From NCBI GenBank assembly GCA_017396395.1, contig JAFQMF010000017.1, forward strand, positions 97,010 through 161,009: a stretch of DNA of 64,000 nt, read 5' to 3'. This stretch comes from Clostridia bacterium. GTDB taxonomy: Bacteria; Bacillota; Clostridia; RUG12999. Below, one piece after another: positions 59,191 through 64,000 of the stretch. Position numbers and translations under genes: made by a program. The notes under the pieces were generated by a model, which saw nothing but the letters and a program-made list of their open reading frames with translations, was not told where the DNA came from and made no database searches. Positions within the stretch are counted from its first letter, which is position 1; every line of letters starts with the position of its first letter.

Positions 59191-61063
59191 AATGGGCGGT
59201 GGCAAACCAAAAAATATGGGTGCAACTGTCAAAAGACTCCTTTCCTATATTTTTGGCGGATATAAATTCACCTTTGTTGCAGTGCTGATATTTATATTTA
59301 TCAGTGCAATTGCAGGAGTGCGTGGTTCTCTTTTCTTAAAAGAGCTTATGGATGATTATATTGTACCTATGGTGCAAACAGGAAGCAGAGATTTCACTCC
59401 TCTTTTCAAAGCTCTTTTAGGTGTTGGAGCAATATATATTGCAGGAATTTTGTCCAACTATTTTTACAATCTTTTAATGGTTACAATTGCACAGGGTACC
59501 TTAAAGAAAATAAGGGATGATATGTTTTCCCATATGCAAACTCTTCCTATAAGATACTTTGATACCCATACACACGGAAATGTAATGAGCTATTATACAA
59601 ATGATACTGATACTCTTCGTCAGATGATTGCACAAAGTCTGCCTGGTATGTTTTCTTCAGTTATTACCATTATTTCAGTATTTATTGCTATGCTTACCAC
59701 TAATATATGGCTTACACTTCTTATTCTCACTTTCGTTTTCTGTATGATGTGTATATCCAAAAAAATAGGAGGAAACAGCGCAAAATTCTTTATTCGTCAG
59801 CAACAGTCACTTGGAAGGCTTAACGGATATATTGAGGAAATGATAAACGGACAAAAGGTAGTTAAGGTATTTTGCCATGAAGAAAAGGCAAAGGAAGGCT
59901 TTGACACACTCAATGAGGATTTATGTAAAAATATGACAGGTGCTCATACCTTTGCAAATATTTTAATGCCTATTATGGGTAATCTTGCTCATGTGCAATA
60001 CTCTCTTGTTGCAATAGTGGGTGGACTGCTTGCCTTTGGCAATATAGGAGGAATGACTCTTGGTACCATAGTTGTATTCTTACAGCTCAGTAAAAACTTT
60101 ACTATGCCTATAAGTCAGGTTTCTCAGGAAGTTAATGCTATTGTAATGGCTCTTGCAGGAGCAGAACGAATATTCTCCTTAATGGATGAGGAGTCTGAGC
60201 AGGATAATGGGTATGTTACTCTGGTAAATGCAAAATATGTAGATGGACAGCTTACTGAGACTGATATGCGTACAGGTCTTTGGGCGTGGAAGCATCCTCA
60301 CAGTGACGGAAGTATTACCTATACTGAAGTTGCAGGAAATGTAACCTTTGACGGAGTGGATTTTGGTTATACTCCGGATAAAATTGTACTCCATGATGTA
60401 AAGCTGTATGCCCAACCTGGACAGAAAATTGCTTTTGTAGGGGCAACAGGTGCGGGTAAAACTACCATAACAAACTTGATTAACAGGTTTTATGATATTG
60501 CAGACGGAAAAATTCGTTATGATGGAATAAATATTAATAAAATCAAAAAAAGCGACCTTCGCCGTTCTCAGGGAATAGTGTTGCAGGATACTAACCTGTT
60601 TACAGGAACAGTAGCAGAAAATATTCGTTACGGCAAACCTGGAGCAACCAATGAGGAAGTGGAAAATGCAGCAAAGCTTGCTAATGCTCATGACTTTATT
60701 ACAAGACTTCCCGAAGGGTATGATACTCTTTTAGAAGGAGACGGTTCAGGACTTTCACAGGGTCAAAGACAGCTTATTTCTATTGCAAGAGCAGCCATTT
60801 CCGACCCGCCTGTTATGATTCTGGATGAAGCAACCTCCAGTATTGATACCCGAACAGAGGCTATTGTTCAAAAGGGTATGGACTCACTTATGAAGGGCAG
60901 AACTGTTTTTGTTATTGCTCACAGACTTTCCACAGTACAAAATTCTGATGTTATTATGGTACTGGAAAAGGGACGTATTATAGAGCGAGGAAGCCATACG
61001 GATTTAATTGCACAAAAGGGTAAATATTATCAGTTATATACAGGTGCATTCGAACTTGAATAA
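59177..61063 (+). CDS. ABC exporter half-transporter with consensus catalytic site
   Basis: 628 residues, partner of the preceding protein. The membrane domain is followed by an insertion (about 340-390, with MRTGLWAWKHPHSDGSITYTE) between the coupling region and the ATPase core, as in BmrD/LmrD-type subunits. Walker A is GATGAGKTT and Walker B VMILDEATSSID with the catalytic Glu. The signature is LSQGQRQL rather than LSGGQ. The noncanonical signature pairs with the degenerate Walker B of the partner, the expected asymmetry. The 14-base overlap supports coupled translation. The transported substrate cannot be inferred. Confidence 0.93.
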   Translation: MTMARMGGGKPKNMGATVKRLLSYIFGGYKFTFVAVLIFIFISAIAGVRGSLFLKELMDDYIVPMVQTGSRDFTPLFKALLGVGAIYIAGILSNYFYNLLMVTIAQGTLKKIRDDMFSHMQTLPIRYFDTHTHGNVMSYYTNDTDTLRQMIAQSLPGMFSSVITIISVFIAMLTTNIWLTLLILTFVFCMMCISKKIGGNSAKFFIRQQQSLGRLNGYIEEMINGQKVVKVFCHEEKAKEGFDTLNEDLCKNMTGAHTFANILMPIMGNLAHVQYSLVAIVGGLLAFGNIGGMTLGTIVVFLQLSKNFTMPISQVSQEVNAIVMALAGAERIFSLMDEESEQDNGYVTLVNAKYVDGQLTETDMRTGLWAWKHPHSDGSITYTEVAGNVTFDGVDFGYTPDKIVLHDVKLYAQPGQKIAFVGATGAGKTTITNLINRFYDIADGKIRYDGININKIKKSDLRRSQGIVLQDTNLFTGTVAENIRYGKPGATNEEVENAAKLANAHDFITRLPEGYDTLLEGDGSGLSQGQRQLISIARAAISDPPVMILDEATSSIDTRTEAIVQKGMDSLMKGRTVFVIAHRLSTVQNSDVIMVLEKGRIIERGSHTDLIAQKGKYYQLYTGAFELE

Positions 61064-61092
61064 ATTACTTTAGCAAAATGCCAGGTGATTTT

Positions 61093-61146
61093 ATGGCTAT
61101 TAAAAGTGTATCTGTAAGAATCCAAGAAGAATACGATTTTTATTGA
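61093..61146 (+). pseudogene. Truncated antitoxin-like fragment
   Basis: An ATG with AGGTGATT upstream encodes MAIKSVSVRIQEEYDFY and stops. The start resembles RelB/RHH-type antitoxin N-termini (MAIKSVSVRI...). About 50 bases of additional frame in another register (IDGHINPDVNVKPTGN) follow before a stop. No toxin gene is present. It is read as a decayed relic or an insignificant frame. Confidence 0.3.
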
Positions 61147-61198
61147 TGGCCACATCAACCCTGATGTAAATGTTAAGCCCACTGGCAATTAAAACAAA

Positions 61199-61234
61199 AC
61201 ACGGAGTTACAAATTTGTAGCTCCGTGTTATTTT
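61199..61234. terminator. Bidirectional terminator between exporter pair and rluA-type gene
   Basis: ACACGGAG and CTCCGTGT enclose TTACAAA/TTTGTAG, forming a 14-15 bp hairpin with A- and T-runs on either side. It serves the converging exporter and pseudouridine synthase genes. Confidence 0.82.
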
Positions 61235-61237
61235 ATG

Positions 61238-61891
61238 CTAAATATTCCTCATATTAAGAAAATCATTAAATAAATTCCAGGGATATATATCAGGGGGGTA
61301 TTCCTCATAGCTTTCTCCCTGTGACAGTGTAATTTTATGAGAAAACAGGGCAATATTGCAATTATTTTTACTGCCGTATTTCCCATCTCCCACAAGAGGA
61401 TGTTTTCTTGAAGAAAACTGCACTCTTATCTGGTGAGTTCTGCCTGTATGAAGAAGGATTTTAACTAAGGAAAATCCCTCTTTTTCACCTATAACCTTAT
61501 ATTCCAAAGATGCTTTTTTTACTCCCTTTCGCTCTCTTTTTACTACAAAGCTTTTATTTTTTCTTGAATCCTTAAAAAGCAAATCCTCCATTAATCCCTG
61601 CTTTTCCTCTAAACTACCCTGAACTACTGCTAAATACTCTTTTTTAATGCCTTTTCCCTGTGCGATTTCCTTACCAAGCTTTCCTGCGGTTTCTTTGTTT
61701 AAGGCAAAAATCATAAGTCCCGAAACGGCAGTATCCAGTCTGTGAAGCGGATATACCTCTGTTTTAATTCCCTGTTCACCTAAAGCTTCTTTCAGAAGTT
61801 TCGGCATACCTTCCCCTTCTGAGCTTACAAAAGGAGGCTTTACGCAAAAGGCAATATTTTTATTATAATAAACAATTTTAATTCTTTCCAT
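61238..61891 (-). CDS. RluA-family pseudouridine synthase
   Basis: 217 residues with the catalytic motif HRLDTAVSGLMIFAL (Asp about residue 52) and the C-terminal LLHTGRTHQIRVQFSSRKHPLVGD. Lacking an N-terminal S4 domain, it belongs to the short group such as RluA/TruC-like enzymes that act on rRNA or tRNA. The target is not determinable by eye. It follows the Nif3-like gene by 5 bases and is co-transcribed with it. Confidence 0.9.
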   Translation of the reverse strand: MERIKIVYYNKNIAFCVKPPFVSSEGEGMPKLLKEALGEQGIKTEVYPLHRLDTAVSGLMIFALNKETAGKLGKEIAQGKGIKKEYLAVVQGSLEEKQGLMEDLLFKDSRKNKSFVVKRERKGVKKASLEYKVIGEKEGFSLVKILLHTGRTHQIRVQFSSRKHPLVGDGKYGSKNNCNIALFSHKITLSQGESYEEYPPDIYPWNLFNDFLNMRNI

Positions 61892-61896
61892 TTTTA

Positions 61897-62670
61897 TCAG
61901 GCGAAAATATCATATACCACGTCGGTATTTTCCTGAGATTTTTCCACCTTTACCCCGCTGTCTTTAAGTATTTCACAAAAGATTTCCTTTGCACACTGCT
62001 CTGCCTGAAAATGTTCCACATAAGCAACGCAAAGACCCAATTCCTTTGCAGTTCTTGCCATATGATATTTTACGTCCCCTGTAATATATAAATCGCATTT
62101 ATCTGAAATATCAGGAATAAAATCTCCTCCTCCGCCACCGCATACGGCTACGGTTTTTATTTCTTTATTCTTATCTCCAACGCATCTTATATATTCTTTA
62201 CCAAAAATATTTGCAATTTTTTCTGCAAAATCTTTAAAAATAATTGGTCTAACATTTCCTATTCGAACAAGGTTGCCCTCTCCCACATCGTCACATACAA
62301 ATACATTTGTAAGTCCCAGCTTTGAGGATAAATAATCATTAATGCCACCTGATGCACAATCAAGGTTTGTATGTGCAGTATAAAGGGCAATTTTTCGCTG
62401 GGAAAGAGCGAGAATTATTTTGCCGATTTCATTTTCTGCAGTTACAAAGTTAAGAGGTCGGAAAATAAGCGGATGATGGGAAACTATCATATTGCATCCC
62501 TTTTTTTCTGCCTCCAGCACTACATTTATATCACAATCTAAAGTAGTAAGCACCCCTGTAACCTGCATATTCTCATCCCCTACGCTAAAGCCGGGGTTAT
62601 CCCACTGCTCCGCTAAGGTTAAAGGAGCAAAATCTTCTATTAATCTTATTATATCTTTAACTTTTTTCAT
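61897..62670 (-). CDS. Nif3-like dinuclear metal centre protein (YqfO/GTP cyclohydrolase I type 2 family)
   Basis: 257 residues. The ATG of MKKVKDIIRLIEDFAPLTLAEQWDNPG has AAAGGTAAG upstream; longer in-frame extensions reach into the promoter and are rejected. The metal ligands are in VSHHPLIFRPL (two His, about 62-72), HTNLDCA (about 98-104) and the C-terminal HFQAEQCAKEI (His and Glu near 230). The ASGGINDYLSSKLGL segment is characteristic. The family forms toroidal hexamers; biochemical function is unsettled. Confidence 0.92.
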   Translation of the reverse strand: MKKVKDIIRLIEDFAPLTLAEQWDNPGFSVGDENMQVTGVLTTLDCDINVVLEAEKKGCNMIVSHHPLIFRPLNFVTAENEIGKIILALSQRKIALYTAHTNLDCASGGINDYLSSKLGLTNVFVCDDVGEGNLVRIGNVRPIIFKDFAEKIANIFGKEYIRCVGDKNKEIKTVAVCGGGGGDFIPDISDKCDLYITGDVKYHMARTAKELGLCVAYVEHFQAEQCAKEIFCEILKDSGVKVEKSQENTDVVYDIFA

Positions 62671-62716
62671 ACTATGCTTACCTTTCTTAGGAAAATAAAT
62701 TAAATGTGTTAATATA

Positions 62717-62745
62717 ATTTTACTACAAAGAAAAAACAATATCAA
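62717..62745 (-). promoter_or_regulatory. Sigma-A promoter of the nif3-rluA pair
   Basis: Minus-strand TTGATA (62745-62740), a 17-base spacer and TAAAAT (62722-62717), about 40 bases upstream of the Nif3-like start codon. Confidence 0.7.
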
Positions 62746-62772
62746 GTGTTTTTTGCGGAAGGGATGCTAAAA

Positions 62773-63717
62773 ATGTTGTCTTGCTATAAAGATATAAATA
62801 AAAGATTATTAAATGAAAAATATAATTTGAGGGATATTTCCGCATATAGGGGTACTTTTGGAGTAACTGTGAGGGACAGTGGTATTTATATTTCCCCCAC
62901 TTTTAAAGCGGTGCTTTCTCCCGAAAAATTTAATTTGAACTGCGAAGGCCTATGCAAAACTGCCACTCCTCTGTTTATAGAGGAAACATACGCAAACTTT
63001 GCAAAAGTGATTGGAACAAATATTAAAGGATATGTTTCTGTTAATGATATTGCAATTATTTCAAAATCTACAGCAAAGCTTCTTTTAACTCACCAAAGAA
63101 AGCTAAAGGTAACAGGTGCTTTTGCCGTAACTAACCCTTCCGCTTGCCACCAGCTTTCAAAGGTGGTTTTATCCTATGGTACTTCCCTTCCCTTTTATCC
63201 TTGTTATAATAAGCCATATTTTGAAGTATTACTGCCTTTTAGAAACAAAAACGGGGTTGCTGTTTGGAAAAAGGCAGAAATTCTAAAATCCCAAAATGTA
63301 CATATAGGAAATTTAAAGTTTACCCGAAAAATTTTTTTGAACACAGCCTTGTCTGTTTTGGGTACGCCCTATGACTGGGGAGGAAGCTTTGGAAGCTATG
63401 ACTGCTCCTCACTTATTTCCACCACCTTTTCCCTTTTTGGAATTATTTTTCCCCGTAATTCGTATGACATAGGAAAATTAAAGGGTATTTTTATAAAAAA
63501 TCCTGAAAAGGACTTTGACAAATGCGTGGCAGGAGATATTCTCTATATGAAGGGTCATGTTATGATATATGCAGGGAAATATGGCAATAATCATTACATA
63601 TATCATAGCTTTTATGGAAATAAAAGGGCGGATATTACCTCTATAAATGTGCTTACCTCAAAGGGGAAACCTCTTAAAGAAGTAATCGAAAAAATTATAC
63701 CCTTAAATTTTCTTTAA
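62773..63717 (+). CDS. NlpC/P60-family cell-wall peptidase, no evident signal peptide
   Basis: 314 residues. The C-terminal NlpC/P60 domain has the nucleophile in YDCSSLIS (about residue 209), the base His in GHVMIYAG (about 266) and a third polar residue in YIYHSFYG. Two bacterial-SH3-like regions precede it (about 40-95 and 110-180, VWKKAEI), the layout of YkfC-type gamma-D-Glu-diamino acid peptidases. The ATG is chosen for its GGAAGGG at 9 bases; an ATG nine bases earlier directly abuts that site. The N-terminus is polar (MLSCYKDINKRLLNEK), so export by Sec is not evident. A role in muropeptide recycling is plausible. Confidence 0.87.
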   Translation: MLSCYKDINKRLLNEKYNLRDISAYRGTFGVTVRDSGIYISPTFKAVLSPEKFNLNCEGLCKTATPLFIEETYANFAKVIGTNIKGYVSVNDIAIISKSTAKLLLTHQRKLKVTGAFAVTNPSACHQLSKVVLSYGTSLPFYPCYNKPYFEVLLPFRNKNGVAVWKKAEILKSQNVHIGNLKFTRKIFLNTALSVLGTPYDWGGSFGSYDCSSLISTTFSLFGIIFPRNSYDIGKLKGIFIKNPEKDFDKCVAGDILYMKGHVMIYAGKYGNNHYIYHSFYGNKRADITSINVLTSKGKPLKEVIEKIIPLNFL

Positions 63718-63765
63718 GGTACTTGCACAAAAATAAGATTTGTGATAAAATATGTTAAGATAACT

Positions 63766-63840
63766 GCCCCGATCGTTTAATGGATAAGACGGCAGATTCC
63801 GGTTCTGCTGATGCGGGTTCGATTCCTGTTCGGGGTACCA
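63766..63840 (+). tRNA. tRNA-Arg (CCG)
   Basis: Acceptor GCCCCGA/TCGGGGT (one G-T), anticodon loop TTCCGGT with CCG, T-loop GGTTCGATTC and encoded CCA. A promoter-like TTGCAC-17-TAAAAT lies about 45 bases upstream. It is followed after 21 bases by an insertion sequence end. Confidence 0.94.
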
Positions 63841-63861
63841 AATAAATATCCCCTCGTTATA

Positions 63862-64000
63862 TGATCTGACCCCAAAAAGTTAGACACAAAATTAATTAGG
63901 CAACTAACGAGGATTGAATCCTGTATTGAACAGGACTCAGTCCTTTTAGTTTGCTTTTAATTCGTTTATTATTATAATACCATATATACTTTTCTAATTC
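63862..64000 (-). mobile_element. IS3-family insertion sequence, right part cut by window edge
   Basis: The terminal inverted-repeat-like TGATCTGACCCCAAAAAGTT (63862-63881) followed by AGACACA is typical of IS3/IS150-group ends. The transposase OrfB stop codon lies 9 bases inward. Only one end is visible, so element length and integrity are unknown. Confidence 0.8.
63896..64000 (-). CDS. IS3-family transposase OrfB, C-terminal 34 codons (partial)
   Basis: The minus strand from the window edge reads [20 protein letters not shown] then [14 protein letters not shown] and a TAA. The Y-I-x-Y-Y-N-N-x-R-I/x-x-K-L-x-G-x-S-P-x-Q/x-Y-R signature is the standard C-terminus of IS150/IS3-group OrfB integrase-fold transposases. 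The catalytic DDE residues lie outside the window. Confidence 0.88.
   Translation of the reverse strand, partial: ELEKYIWYYNNKRIKSKLKGLSPVQYRIQSSLVA

Overview
The window is a low-GC stretch of a Bacillota chromosome, most likely an anaerobic, spore-forming member of the Clostridia. The evidence is AT-rich codon use, strong Shine-Dalgarno sites, canonical sigma-A promoters with 17-bp spacers, an oxygen-sensitive class III ribonucleotide reductase (nrdD/nrdG), a GerW/YtfJ-type spore protein, IreB, and a SpoIIIJ/Jag pair. The genus cannot be named from the sequence.

Layout. 1-14,735 is a nearly unbroken minus-strand housekeeping block: M50 protease, scpA, scpB, a DUF2953 protein, ytfJ, a D-Ala-D-Ala carboxypeptidase, rluB, an unknown protein, ireB, murD, three tandem M42 aminopeptidases, an acyl-ACP thioesterase, a SpoU-type rRNA methyltransferase, dprA, and topA running off the left edge. 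14,925-19,589 is plus-strand: tspO, then a cobalamin riboswitch with a terminator expression platform controlling an ECF-type vitamin transporter (EcfT, and one polypeptide fusing both ATPases to a membrane S component). 19,590-22,460 is a decayed accessory interval. It holds a promoter-driven structured RNA candidate, a 23-residue hydrophobic peptide gene, a palindromic repeat, and the wreck of an amino-acid ABC transporter and an acyltransferase. 22,462-27,918 carries a patatin, a copper P-type ATPase, a tyrosine phosphatase and tsaD. Five tRNA genes follow (Gly, Arg, His, Gln, Lys). A 3.4-kb remnant of a phage or conjugative 'polyvalent' protein is wedged between the tRNA array and dinB/yolD. 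nrdG/nrdD follow, with paired NrdR-box candidates upstream.

36,739-49,593 is a large glycan-uptake locus. It has one modular 998-residue solute-binding protein, two permease pairs, a secreted beta-propeller/TPR protein with a C-terminal membrane anchor, a Yip1-like membrane protein and a DUF5696 protein, with a divergent AraC-type regulator. It encodes no ATPase, so a shared MsmX-like ATPase elsewhere is the likely energiser. 49,632-57,224 contains a FemAB-like protein, the jag-yidC-yidD-rnpA-rpmH cluster (without the usual neighbouring dnaA or mnmE), GNAT, TrmO and a phosphodiester glycosidase. 57,448-63,840 contains a heterodimeric ABC exporter, an RluA pseudouridine synthase, a Nif3-like protein, an NlpC/P60 peptidase and tRNA-Arg(CCG). 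The right edge cuts an IS3-family element.

The three things most worth following are the structured RNA/peptide locus near 20 kb, the ATPase-less glycan locus with its non-lipoprotein modular binding protein, and the phage polyvalent-protein remnant beside tRNA-Lys.
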